Assembly: GCF_024749285.1 (NCBI RefSeq)
Contig: NZ_CP087196.1
Coordinates: forward strand, 3,720,001-3,784,000
Direction of reading: 5' to 3'
From: Pseudomonas sp. B21-015
Lineage (GTDB): Bacteria > Pseudomonadota > Gammaproteobacteria > Pseudomonadales > Pseudomonadaceae
Length of the DNA: 64,000 bases
Position numbers and translations under genes: made by a program. Numbering within the stretch: position 1 is the first letter of the stretch; the number at the start of each line of letters is the position of its first letter. The notes below the pieces were generated by a model, which was not told where the DNA came from, did not search any database, and saw nothing but the letters and a program-made list of their open reading frames with translations. Below, in pieces: positions 1 through 8,496 of this stretch.

Positions 1-394
1 GGGCGATCCCCGTGTACATGGCCCAACCGTGGTTGCTGGCGTATAGCATTTCCTGCAATGCGGCATCGAGCAGTTGCGGCAGCCCCTGGCCACCGAAGGC
101 TTCATCACAGGCCAATGCCGGCCAGCCACCTTCGGCGAAAGCTCGATAAGCCTGTACAAAACCATCCGGAGTACTGACCCGGCCATTGTCGAAGCGGCAA
201 CCTTGGCGATCGCCGCTGCTATTGAGCGGCGCCAATACATCCGAGCTGAAACGTCCGGCCTCTCCCAGCACCTGGAGTGCCAGCGGCAAGTCCAGAGCCT
301 CAAATGCAGACATTTGACTCCATGCCCGGGGAGCCTGCAGCCAATGTTCAAAGATAAATTGCATGTCGCGCAACGGCGCCTGGTAGTGCCACAT
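1..394 (-). CDS. Acyl-CoA dehydrogenase, N-terminal part (cut by window edge)
   Basis: The minus strand is open from an ATG at 394 to the window edge, giving about 131 residues that begin MWHYQAPLRDMQFIFEHWL. This start, the segment CDEAFGGQGLPQ and the later YASNHGWAMYTG match the N-terminal helical domain of large FAD-dependent acyl-CoA dehydrogenases of about 600 residues. It lies 43 bp downstream of the thiolase stop on the same strand, as the last visible gene of the ferulate operon. In related pseudomonads an acyl-CoA dehydrogenase (acd) and a thiolase (aat) accompany fcs, vdh and ech. The pair is thought to serve a beta-oxidative route for feruloyl-CoA or a related acyl-CoA. The flavin-binding and catalytic Glu regions are outside the window. 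Confidence 0.8.
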   Translation of the reverse strand, partial: MWHYQAPLRDMQFIFEHWLQAPRAWSQMSAFEALDLPLALQVLGEAGRFSSDVLAPLNSSGDRQGCRFDNGRVSTPDGFVQAYRAFAEGGWPALACDEAFGGQGLPQLLDAALQEMLYASNHGWAMYTGIA

Positions 395-437
395 GGCAAA
401 CCTCGTGTCGTTCAAAGGGAAAAAACACCGCCAGGGT

Positions 438-1679
438 TCAGCCGCGAAAATCCGGGTTCTCGATCAGCACGGCCATGCCCTGCCCGCCGCCGACACAGGC
501 GGCGGCGATGCCGTAGCGCCGGTGTTGCTCGCGCAATTGCCGCGCCAAGGTCAGCACCAGACGCAGGCCGGTGGCGGCCAATGGATGCCCCAGCGCGATT
601 GAACCACCCCGGCGGTTAAGCCGCTGGCTGTCCAGCTCCAGCGCCTGGGCCACCGCCAGCACCTGCGCGCCTTGGGCCTCGTTGATTTCGAACAGGGCGA
701 TATCGTCCTGGGCCAGGCCACTGCGTTGCAGCAACAACTGGATCGCCGGCACCGGGCCGATCCCCATGAACTCCGGTGCCACACCGACCACCGCAGTGGC
801 CAACAGGTGCGCCAGCACCCGACGCGCACTCATCGAAGCTCGACCGACCAGTGCGGCCGCTGCGCCGTCCACCACCGCACAGCTGTTGCCGGCGGTTTGC
901 ACACCCTCGGAGTGAATCGCCTGCAGCCTGGCCAGCGCAGGTAGATCGGTGGGCCGGGGATGGCTGTCCTCGGTGACCGCTTCACATCGGCGCGGCAGGG
1001 TTATACCTCGTGGCTGATAGCCCTCCAGTCCAAACACCTCATGACCCACGGCGACGATTTCATCGCTGAACCAGCCGCTGGTCTGCGCCTGCAGTGCCCG
1101 TTGGTGACTGTCGAGGGCATAGCTGTCCACCGCTTCGCGGCTCAGGCCGTGACGCCTGGCGAGATTTTCCGCCGTGGCGATCATGTCCAGGCCCGGCGCC
1201 GGGTCGTACAGCGCCTCCCACAGAAAATCCTTGAAATCCACCGGCGCCCCGAGGCGAAACCCGCCCCGGTGGGTGTAGGCGGCAATCGGATTGCGCGACA
1301 TGGACTCGGCGCCCACACACAGCGCCAGTTGCGCGCCCCCTTGCAGCTGCTCGCCGGCCTGGCGCAACAGCTCGAAACCGGTCGCGCAGATGCGCTGCAC
1401 CGCCAGGGCCGGCACCTGTTGCGGCACCCCACTGTAGAGGCCGATATGGCGTGGCAGCATGTAGGCGTCGAAGCTGGCCTGGGCCATGGAGCCGGCCAGC
1501 ACCGTATCCACTGCCCGCGGATCGAGCCCGGCACGGGCCAACACTTCGCGACCGACCTTGATGCCCAGGTCGATGGGCGATACCTGGGCCAGCGCGCCGC
1601 CGACGTCGACCCAGGGCGTGCGCACGGCTTCAAGAATCGCCACATCATTGAAGGACGAGTATTGCCCCCGGCCACTCAC
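438..1679 (-). CDS. aat: Acetyl-CoA acetyltransferase / beta-ketothiolase of the ferulate cluster
   Basis: The 413-residue protein is a full-length thiolase. The nucleophilic cysteine is in QRICATGFELL (C98), the substrate histidine in GGSIALGHPLAATG (near residue 370), and the second catalytic cysteine in CVGGGQGMAV near the C-terminus. NEAQGAQVLA is the usual NEAFA-like segment, with Gln and Gly in place of the common Phe and Ala. It should cleave a 3-ketoacyl-CoA with CoA in the cytoplasm. The start is a GTG at 1679 that overlaps the fcs stop by four bases, so the two are translationally coupled. The gene sits between fcs and the acyl-CoA dehydrogenase, as in other Pseudomonas ferulate clusters. 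The exact substrate cannot be read from sequence. Confidence 0.88.
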   Translation of the reverse strand: MSGRGQYSSFNDVAILEAVRTPWVDVGGALAQVSPIDLGIKVGREVLARAGLDPRAVDTVLAGSMAQASFDAYMLPRHIGLYSGVPQQVPALAVQRICATGFELLRQAGEQLQGGAQLALCVGAESMSRNPIAAYTHRGGFRLGAPVDFKDFLWEALYDPAPGLDMIATAENLARRHGLSREAVDSYALDSHQRALQAQTSGWFSDEIVAVGHEVFGLEGYQPRGITLPRRCEAVTEDSHPRPTDLPALARLQAIHSEGVQTAGNSCAVVDGAAAALVGRASMSARRVLAHLLATAVVGVAPEFMGIGPVPAIQLLLQRSGLAQDDIALFEINEAQGAQVLAVAQALELDSQRLNRRGGSIALGHPLAATGLRLVLTLARQLREQHRRYGIAAACVGGGQGMAVLIENPDFRG

Positions 1680-3559
1680 GACCGCGGCCCCGCGCGCAGG
1701 ATCGACGGGTCTTCACCGCGATACAGCGCCTCGACCTGGGCCGCACGCCATTGCAGGACAGCGCGCTGGTTGATCGAGCCTTTGTCGGTGATTTCACCAC
1801 GATCGATGGACGCGGGCTCGTCGAGCAACGCGATCCACTCCAGGCGACTGGCGTTGCCGCTGGCGTCGCGATTGAGCCGCTGCAACCAGTCGGCGAACAA
1901 CTGGCGCACCGGCGCGCTGGCCAGCACCTGGGCATCGCTGGCACCGGCATCGAGCCCCGCCAGTCGGCGGCATTCGTACATCCGTGGGAACACCAACGCG
2001 CCAAGGCATTCACGATCCGGTGCAGTCACCACTAGGTCCTGGACATAGGGCGAGCCCTCCAGCACTGCTCGATTGCGCAGCGGGCCGACACTGACGAACA
2101 CCCCGGAAGACAGCTTGAAATCTTCGGCGATGCGCCCATCGAACATCAGCCCCAGTTGCGCGTCATCCGGGTCGGCAAGCTTGAGCGCATCACCGGAACA
2201 GTAATAGCCCTGTTCGTCGAACACCTCGGCGGTCTGCCGGGGTAAGCGCCAGTAACCGGGCATGATGTGCGGCCCACGAAAACGCCCTTCCAGCTTGCCG
2301 TCCTTGGGCACCAGGCGGACCTCGCAACCCGGCGCCGGCAGGCCGATGTAACCGGCCATCGACAAGGGTCCGGTGGTAAAGGTGCAGGATGGCGCGGCCT
2401 CGGTCATGCCCAGCCCTGCCATCATGCGGATACGTTCGCCGCAGTGTTGTTCGGCGACCCGGTCCAGGCGATCCCAGACGCTTTGCGACAGCCCGGCAGC
2501 GGCGAAGAAAAACAGGCTGACGCGCTTGAAAAAACACTCCCGCAGCTGCGCGTCCTGTTCCAGGGCCGAGACCAGTTCTTCCCAGCCCTTGGGCACAGTC
2601 AGGTATGCAGTGGGTGAGACCTCCTTGAGGTTGCGCAGGGTCTGGGCAAATCCCTGGGCGGTCGGTTTGCCGTCGTCCAGGTAAAAACTGCCGCCGTTGT
2701 AGAGCACGATGCCCAAGTTATGGCTGCCGCCGAACGTGTGGTTCCACGGTAGCCAGTCCACCAGCACCGGAGATTCTTCACCGAACACCGGAAACGTCTG
2801 CAACAACATCTGCTGATTGGCGCAGAGCATGCGCTGGGTGGTGATCACGGCCTTGGGCAGCCGGGTCGAGCCGGAGGTGAACAGAAACTTGGCGATGCTG
2901 TCCGGGCCGGTGGAGGCAAAAGCGGCTTCGGCCTCGGCGCCGCCCGGTTGTTCGAGCAGGCTGGCAAAGCTCGCCTGGCGACGACCCGCAGCCTCGCCAC
3001 GGACGCTGATCAGTGGCGTATCGGCCGGCAGCACGGCGTCGATGGCGCGCTGGTACGCCGGGGCGTCACTGACGAACACCAGGCCCGGTTGCAGCAGGTC
3101 GCACACGTGGCGCAGCTTGGAGAAGTCCTGGGACAGCAGCGAATAGGCCGGCGACACCGGGCAGTAGGGAATGCCCGCGTACATGGCGCCGAAGGCGACT
3201 TGCAAATGCTCGATGTCATTGCCCGAGAGCAGCACCAGGGGCTTGTCGGCCGACAGGCCATAACCCAGCAGGTTTTGCGCGATTGCGCGGACACTGTCGA
3301 GCATTTGCGCGTAACTCACCCGATGCCATTCACCGTCGTCCTGGCGGGCGGCGATAAAGGTCTGCTCGGGACGCACCCGGGCCCAATGCACCAGACGGTC
3401 GAGCAAGCGCACGGGCATCTCGGCCAATGGCTCGAGGGAGCGCATGTGCAGTTCGCCCTGCTGCTCGGTCACCTCGACCGCCGCGCAACCGATGGACACG
3501 GGGCGATAGCGCGGTGCGCTGGCCTGGGCATGGGCTTGTAGACTGAATTCGGAACTCAA
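1676..3559 (-). CDS. fcs: Feruloyl-CoA synthetase
   Basis: An ANL-superfamily acyl-CoA synthetase that should activate ferulate, and probably p-coumarate and caffeate, with ATP and CoA. The P-loop FLFTSGSTRLPKAVITT, the A5-like segment MAGLGMTEAAPSC and the aspartate in GYYCSGDALKL are present. The N-terminal segment YRPVSIGCAAVEVTEQ is characteristic of Pseudomonas Fcs. Reading from ATG 3613 gives 645 residues but no ribosome binding site. A TTG at 3559 is preceded by GGAG nine bases upstream and gives 627 residues, the length I recall for Fcs, so I prefer it. Vdh and ech lie upstream on the same strand and the thiolase overlaps its stop. Confidence 0.9.
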   Translation of the reverse strand: MSSEFSLQAHAQASAPRYRPVSIGCAAVEVTEQQGELHMRSLEPLAEMPVRLLDRLVHWARVRPEQTFIAARQDDGEWHRVSYAQMLDSVRAIAQNLLGYGLSADKPLVLLSGNDIEHLQVAFGAMYAGIPYCPVSPAYSLLSQDFSKLRHVCDLLQPGLVFVSDAPAYQRAIDAVLPADTPLISVRGEAAGRRQASFASLLEQPGGAEAEAAFASTGPDSIAKFLFTSGSTRLPKAVITTQRMLCANQQMLLQTFPVFGEESPVLVDWLPWNHTFGGSHNLGIVLYNGGSFYLDDGKPTAQGFAQTLRNLKEVSPTAYLTVPKGWEELVSALEQDAQLRECFFKRVSLFFFAAAGLSQSVWDRLDRVAEQHCGERIRMMAGLGMTEAAPSCTFTTGPLSMAGYIGLPAPGCEVRLVPKDGKLEGRFRGPHIMPGYWRLPRQTAEVFDEQGYYCSGDALKLADPDDAQLGLMFDGRIAEDFKLSSGVFVSVGPLRNRAVLEGSPYVQDLVVTAPDRECLGALVFPRMYECRRLAGLDAGASDAQVLASAPVRQLFADWLQRLNRDASGNASRLEWIALLDEPASIDRGEITDKGSINQRAVLQWRAAQVEALYRGEDPSILRAGPRS

Positions 3560-3718
3560 GTGCTTGTACTCCGTCGAGGCACGCTGAACCCGAGCCACCC
3601 GCAGGTGACTCATCGATAGCGTGGCAGCCGTTGGCTGCAGCCTTGTTATTGTTATTTCGGTCTTGCACGCGGGCGACTCGCTTTCAGGGAAGTCGATGCC
3701 CGACGTGGCGAAGCCTGT

Positions 3719-5167
3719 TCAGATCGGGTAGTGCCGCGGCCCATTCTGCAAGGTGACCCAACGCAATTGAGTGAAATGCTCAATGGATGCCTTGCCACCA
3801 AAACTACCGTAACCGCTGGACTTGACCCCGCCGAAGGGCATTTGCGCCTCGTCATGCACGGTCGGGCCATTGATATGACAGATGCCTGACTCGACCCGTT
3901 GGGCCAAAGCCAGGGCACGCCCGGTATCGCGACTGAAAATCGCCGCAGACAAACCGAACTCAGAGTCGTTGGCCAGGTGCAACAACGCTTCATCCCCCTC
4001 ACCGCGCAGCAACACGGCGACCGGACCGAAGGATTCCTCGCGGTACAGGCGCATGCTCTCGTTGACGCCGTCGAGCAGGGTCGGCTGTAAAATGCTGCCG
4101 TCCAGTTGCCCGCCAACCACCAGTCGCGCGCCCTTGGTCAAGGCGTCGTCGATCAATCCCTTAATGCGCATACCGGCGCTGGCGTCCACTAGCGAACCGA
4201 GCACCGAACCGGCGTCCGCAGGGTCCCCTGCGCGCAGCGTTGCAACCTTGGCCGCCAATTTCGCGACAAAGGCGTCGGCAACCTTGGCATCGACGATCAG
4301 ACGCTCGGTGGACATGCAAATCTGCCCCTGATTGAAGTAGGCGCCAAAGGCGGCCGCCTCTACCGCAGCATCCAGGTCGGCATCGTCGAGCACCAGCAGC
4401 GGCGCCTTGCCGCCCAGTTCCAGCAACGCCGGCTTGAGGTGGCGCGCCGAGAGTTCGCCGACGATGCGCCCGACATGGGTCGAGCCGGTGAAATTGACCC
4501 GGCGCACCGCCGGGTTGGCGATCAATCGCTCGACAATCGCCGGGGCATCCTCAGGTGCGTTGCTGATGACATTGACCACGCCATCGCCCAGGCCTGCGTC
4601 CTGCAACACCTGACCGATCAGGCGGTGCACCGCAGGACTGAGCTCGGAGGCCTTGAGCACCACGGTGTTGCCGCAAGCCAATGGCATGGCGATAGCGCGG
4701 GTGGCGAGAATCACCGGGGCGTTCCAGGGCGCGATGCCCAACACCACGCCGCAGGGTTGGCGCAGGGCCATGGCGAAACTGCCAGGCACATCCGAGGGGA
4801 TGACTTCGCCATTGATCTGCGTGGTCATCGACGCCGCTTCCCGCAGCATGTTGGCCGCCAGCCGCACGTTGAACCCGTACCAGTTGGCCATGGCGCCGGT
4901 CTCGCCCGCCGCCTCGATGAACTCGGCACTGCGCGCCTGCAATTGCTCGGCCGCCTTGAGCAACCGGGTGCGGCGTTCATTGGGGGCCAGGGCAGCCCAG
5001 GCGGGAAACGCCTTCTGCGCAGCGGCCACCGCAGCGTCGGCATCTTCCAGGGTGGCGGCGGCAACCCGCGACACCAACTCGCCGGTCACCGGGTTACGGC
5101 GTTCGAAGGTTCGACCGTCGCGGGCGGCGCACGACTGGCCGCCAATCAGCAGGGGCACGTCCAGCAT
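3719..5167 (-). CDS. vdh: Vanillin dehydrogenase
   Basis: A 482-residue aldehyde dehydrogenase of normal length. It has the general-base glutamate in LLELGGKAPLLVLDDAD and the nucleophilic cysteine in NQGQICMSTERLIV. The N-terminus MLDVPLLIGGQSCAARDGRT and the C-terminal TQLRWVTLQNGPRHYPI resemble Pseudomonas Vdh. It should oxidise vanillin, released by Ech, to vanillate with NAD+ in the cytoplasm. The start ATG is preceded by AGAGGAA. Its place between ech and fcs on one strand is the classical ferulate operon order. Related aromatic aldehydes are likely side substrates. Confidence 0.93.
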   Translation of the reverse strand: MLDVPLLIGGQSCAARDGRTFERRNPVTGELVSRVAAATLEDADAAVAAAQKAFPAWAALAPNERRTRLLKAAEQLQARSAEFIEAAGETGAMANWYGFNVRLAANMLREAASMTTQINGEVIPSDVPGSFAMALRQPCGVVLGIAPWNAPVILATRAIAMPLACGNTVVLKASELSPAVHRLIGQVLQDAGLGDGVVNVISNAPEDAPAIVERLIANPAVRRVNFTGSTHVGRIVGELSARHLKPALLELGGKAPLLVLDDADLDAAVEAAAFGAYFNQGQICMSTERLIVDAKVADAFVAKLAAKVATLRAGDPADAGSVLGSLVDASAGMRIKGLIDDALTKGARLVVGGQLDGSILQPTLLDGVNESMRLYREESFGPVAVLLRGEGDEALLHLANDSEFGLSAAIFSRDTGRALALAQRVESGICHINGPTVHDEAQMPFGGVKSSGYGSFGGKASIEHFTQLRWVTLQNGPRHYPI

Positions 5168-5262
5168 GGTGATTCCTCTTTATAGTCTTTGTCGGGAATG
5201 CATAAGAACGGTGTAAACGCAGTACCGGGGCGCAGCCGCGCCCGGCTACTTACCGCAGAACC

Positions 5263-6093
5263 TCAGCGTTTGTACGCTTGCAGGCCCGGCTTGATGCTCT
5301 TGTCGTCAAGGAATTGTTTCATGCCCTGCTCACGACCGCCTTCGGTGTCGAGCAGGCGCGACTGATCGAGCTTGGCGTACAGGTAATCCTCGTTCTGCTC
5401 CCAGGTCAGTTCGCGGCAACGTTTGAAACCATGCTTGGCCGCACGCAGCACCACCGGGTTTTTCTCCAGCAGGTTACGCGCCAGCTCCACAGTGACTTCA
5501 CGCAGTTGCGCCAGCGGTACGCTTTCATTGACCAGGCCCATCTCGGCGGCTTTCTGCCCGCCAAAGGTCTTACCGGTCATGATGTAGTACAGCGACTGGC
5601 GATGGCCCACGGTGTCGGCCATGGCCTTGCTCACCAGGTTGCCTGGCGGGATGCCCCAGTTGATTTCCGAAAGACCGAAGGTTGCTTCGTCGGCGCAGAT
5701 CGCCAGGTCGCAGGCCACCAGGGGGCTGAAGCCACCGCCGAAGCACCAGCCGTTGACCATGGCAATGGTCGGCTTGGCGTACATGCGCAACAGTTTCCAC
5801 TGCCATTGCGAGGCTTCGCGGCGGATTTTTTCCTGAAGGATCTCCGGGCCGGCGTCCACTTCGCGGAAGTACTCCTTGAGATCCATGCCCGCGGTCCAAG
5901 CTTCGCCCGCACCGGTCAGCACCAGGACACCGGCGTCCGGGTCCTGCTCGAGGGTTTCCAGGACATCGATCATCTCGCGGTTCAGGGTCGGGCTCATGGC
6001 GTTGCGCTTTTCCGGGCGGTTGAGAATGACCCACGCGATGCCTTCCTCGATTTCCACTTTGACCGTTGTCCAGCGACCTTCGTAATTGCTCAT
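5263..6093 (-). CDS. ech: Feruloyl-CoA hydratase/lyase (enoyl-CoA hydratase/aldolase)
   Basis: A 276-residue crotonase-fold enzyme. The oxyanion-hole segments are GAGEAWTAGMDLKEYF and NGWCFGGGFSPLVACDLAI. The conserved glutamate region FGLSEINWGIPPGNL is diagnostic of hydroxycinnamoyl-CoA hydratase-lyases. It hydrates feruloyl-CoA and cleaves the product by retro-aldol to vanillin and acetyl-CoA. It is the first gene of the minus-strand operon ech-vdh-fcs-aat-acd and is divergent from a MarR regulator gene; the operator-like repeats lie between the two. The length equals that of the family and no key residue is missing. Confidence 0.94.
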   Translation of the reverse strand: MSNYEGRWTTVKVEIEEGIAWVILNRPEKRNAMSPTLNREMIDVLETLEQDPDAGVLVLTGAGEAWTAGMDLKEYFREVDAGPEILQEKIRREASQWQWKLLRMYAKPTIAMVNGWCFGGGFSPLVACDLAICADEATFGLSEINWGIPPGNLVSKAMADTVGHRQSLYYIMTGKTFGGQKAAEMGLVNESVPLAQLREVTVELARNLLEKNPVVLRAAKHGFKRCRELTWEQNEDYLYAKLDQSRLLDTEGGREQGMKQFLDDKSIKPGLQAYKR

Positions 6094-6135
6094 GACGATG
6101 CTCTCTTGCTCTTGATGTGAAGATGACTGGAAATT

Positions 6136-6186
6136 AAACCGGCAAATTAGTTATGTCAATTAACCATTAATAAAATTAACCGGTTT
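6136..6186. promoter_or_regulatory. Probable MarR/FerR operator region between ech and ferR
   Basis: The AT-rich divergent promoter region contains an inverted repeat AAACCGG (6136-6142) / CCGGTTT (6180-6186). Inside it lies the imperfect 13-bp palindrome ATTAACCATTAAT (6159-6171), flanked by further ATTAAC repeats. MarR dimers bind dyads of this size, and FerR-type repressors released by hydroxycinnamoyl-CoA control ech operons in P. fluorescens. The assignment is inferred from position and symmetry. Confidence 0.55.
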
Positions 6187-6303
6187 CCCGTTGCGCAGAG
6201 CCCCAACTGTCCGAACGCCGCCGATATTGGCCGTAGCAATCACCGCCCAACGTCGGCAAAATAGATAGCCTTGTTAACTCAAAATCCCCAGGACTCACCT
6301 GCA

Positions 6304-6792
6304 ATGGCCAAGCCCTCCCCCCTCGCCGAGTCGATCGAGGCACCCTCGAGCAACGCCGAGCTGCAGGCACCACTCATTTCGGCGTTGAACGACCTAATCG
6401 GCTACGCCATGCGCCGCGCACAACTCAAACTGTTCCAGAACCTGATCGGCCGCCTCTCGGCCCACGATCTGCGACCCGCGCAGTTCTCGGCCCTGGCGAT
6501 CATCAACCAGAACCCCGGCCTGATGCAGGCCGATCTGGCGCGGGCACTGACCATCGAGCCGCCCCAGGTGGTGCCGCTGCTCAATAAACTGGAAAGCCGT
6601 GCACTGGCGGTGCGTGTGCGTTGCAAGCCGGACAAGCGCTCCTACGGGATCTTCCTCAGCAAGACCGGCGAGACCCTGCTCAAGGAACTGAACCAGATCG
6701 CCGCGCAAAGCGACCTGGACGCCACCGCGGCACTGGACGATCAGGAACGCGAAGAGCTGCTGCGACTGCTGAAGAAGATTTATCAGGAGTGA
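6304..6792 (+). CDS. ferR: MarR-family regulator of ferulate catabolism
   Basis: A winged-helix MarR protein of about 162 residues from ATG 6304. An upstream in-frame TTG at 6271 would add 11 residues but has no ribosome binding site. The DNA-binding region is visible as LRPAQFSALAIINQNPGLMQADLARAL followed by the recognition helix region IEPPQVVPLLNKLESRALAVR. The wing is VRCKPDKRSYGIFLSKTG. It is divergent from ech. In P. fluorescens BF13 a MarR protein (FerR) in this position regulates the ferulic genes in response to feruloyl-CoA. The same role is inferred here from synteny. Confidence 0.82.
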   Translation: MAKPSPLAESIEAPSSNAELQAPLISALNDLIGYAMRRAQLKLFQNLIGRLSAHDLRPAQFSALAIINQNPGLMQADLARALTIEPPQVVPLLNKLESRALAVRVRCKPDKRSYGIFLSKTGETLLKELNQIAAQSDLDATAALDDQEREELLRLLKKIYQE

Positions 6793-6793
6793 C

Positions 6794-6814
6794 GCACGCC
6801 CCCAAGGGGCGTGC
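6794..6814. terminator. GC hairpin between convergent ferR and oprD-type genes
   Basis: Perfect 9-bp stem GCACGCCCC / GGGGCGTGC with a 3-nt loop, directly after the ferR stop. No T-run follows, so it may be a weak terminator or a 3'-end stabiliser rather than a classical intrinsic terminator. Confidence 0.45.
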
Positions 6815-6841
6815 CGGTGAGAAGCCTGCAGGCCTGCGGGG

Positions 6842-8164
6842 TTACCAGATCGGCAAGGTGTAGGTCACCAGGAAGCGGGTCTGGTTTTCATCGCGGAAGG
6901 CCGCGCCGCTCGGGAAATCGTTGCGGTAGATCGCCTTGCGCGCCACCAGTGCGACGTTTTTCAGCGGACCGCTCTGCACCACGTAGCCCAGCTCCATCTG
7001 GAACTCGCGCTCCTTGCGGTCCTCTGCGTTGAAGGCTGCCAGCTCGATATTGCCACCGCGCAGATAACGCAACCGGCCCCTCAGCCCCGGCACTCCGGAC
7101 GCGACGAAGTCATAGTCATAGATGGCCTGCCACGTGCGCTCCTTGGCGTTGAGAAAGTCCGACGCCATGGTCAGCTCGCTCATGCCCATCAACTCTGTGC
7201 CGGAGATGTAGGGCGTCGCCGATTCGCCACTGGAATGCATATAACCGATGCCCAGCTTGTGTCCGCCGTAACGGTAGCTGAACAGCCCCGAGACGTTGCG
7301 ATTGTCCACTTCACCGCCCTTGGCGCTGCCATCCTCGCGACTGAAAAAACTGCGCAGGTCACTGGTCAATGTCCCACCGCCCAGGGGCAGGTCATGCAGC
7401 AAGGCAAAGGTGTGCTGTTGGTACAAGTCGGCCACTTCTGCGTGGTAGGCACGCAGGCTCAGCGTCTTGCTGACCTGGTAATCACCCCCCAGGTAGGCCA
7501 TGTGCGAGGTCGTGGCAGTGGCGTTGAAACGCCGGTTGGGCGACGCGATGGTCATCGCCTCATAGTTGGTGGAATTGCGCTTGTCGATGCGATCGATATA
7601 GCCGGTGTTCAGCGTCAGCCCATCGAAGTCCCTGGAGCTCAGGATGGTGCCGCGAAAGGTTTGTGGCAGCAGTCGCGAGGGGCTGGCAAAGGCAAACGGC
7701 AAGAAGATCGACACGTCCCCGGACTTCACCGTGGTCTGGGCAAAACGCAGCTTGGCGGTCGGGGCCAGGCGCGAGTACTCATCCGCCGCCCGATTGTCGC
7801 TGGCCGACACCGGCAACAACTCGGTGCCGCTGCGATCCGGCGCGGAGTCGAGCTTGACCCCCAGCAGCCCGCGAACGTCCAGGCCAAAACCCAGCGGCCC
7901 TTGGGTAAACCCCGACTCCATGTTCATGATGAAACCCTGGGCCCACTCCTGGGCGGCGGTCTTGGCGCCATCGTCCTTGTATTGGCGGTCCAGGTAGTAA
8001 TTACGTAGGGTCAAGGTGCCATGGCTGTCTTCGATGAAGCCCCCGGCGCGAAGCTGTGTGGGTAGAACGCTCAAGCCGAGCAGCGCCAGGACCAACCCTC
8101 GGTTGATACCGGGCACACAGGTGGCTGACGCCGTCGCAACGTCGTGCGTGGGGAGATTTGGCAT
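6842..8164 (-). CDS. OprD-family outer-membrane porin (probable aromatic acid uptake)
   Basis: A 440-residue porin from ATG 8164. An upstream in-frame start at 8263 would add a 33-residue non-signal extension, while GGAAAT precedes 8164. A hydrophobic leader (LVLALLGLSVLPTQLRAGG) is followed by the OprD-family start GFIEDSHGTLTLRNYYLDRQ. Alternating beta-strands follow and the protein ends in the terminal strand TRFLVTYTLPIW with a C-terminal aromatic residue. WAQGFIMNMESGFTQGPLGFGLD is a family hallmark. It faces the ferR gene and is divergent from an MFS transporter, so it probably carries ferulate, vanillate or related acids across the outer membrane (OpdK-like role, inferred). Confidence 0.87.
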   Translation of the reverse strand: MPNLPTHDVATASATCVPGINRGLVLALLGLSVLPTQLRAGGFIEDSHGTLTLRNYYLDRQYKDDGAKTAAQEWAQGFIMNMESGFTQGPLGFGLDVRGLLGVKLDSAPDRSGTELLPVSASDNRAADEYSRLAPTAKLRFAQTTVKSGDVSIFLPFAFASPSRLLPQTFRGTILSSRDFDGLTLNTGYIDRIDKRNSTNYEAMTIASPNRRFNATATTSHMAYLGGDYQVSKTLSLRAYHAEVADLYQQHTFALLHDLPLGGGTLTSDLRSFFSREDGSAKGGEVDNRNVSGLFSYRYGGHKLGIGYMHSSGESATPYISGTELMGMSELTMASDFLNAKERTWQAIYDYDFVASGVPGLRGRLRYLRGGNIELAAFNAEDRKEREFQMELGYVVQSGPLKNVALVARKAIYRNDFPSGAAFRDENQTRFLVTYTLPIW

Positions 8165-8496
8165 GTTCGATTTCCATTTTTTATTGTTGTTTGTGCCGCC
8201 AGCAGAGCCCAGTGCAGCCGGCTTCGCGGACAGAGAATGGAAACAGCCAACGACCCCTGTCAATGGCGATTGATCGATAATCGAACATTAATATTGTTAT
8301 CTATTTTTAATATGATTGCCTTATCTAGATCTTAGTAGATGATTTATAAGCCTTATTTGCTGTTTTTTTGCAATTTTCGATGGACAGTTCATTTTTTAGT
8401 TATCTTTGTTATCTTATTCGCCAGCAGCCATCTTCAGCGTACCCGTGCGATGGGACGGCTCGACTCCACAACAAAAACAACAATGAGGTTCCACCC

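Noticed and set aside
438..1679. Long plus-strand frames (for example 960-2048) opposite the thiolase and fcs genes
   Set aside because: They are high-GC antisense shadows without ribosome binding sites or family motifs, opposite well-recognised genes.
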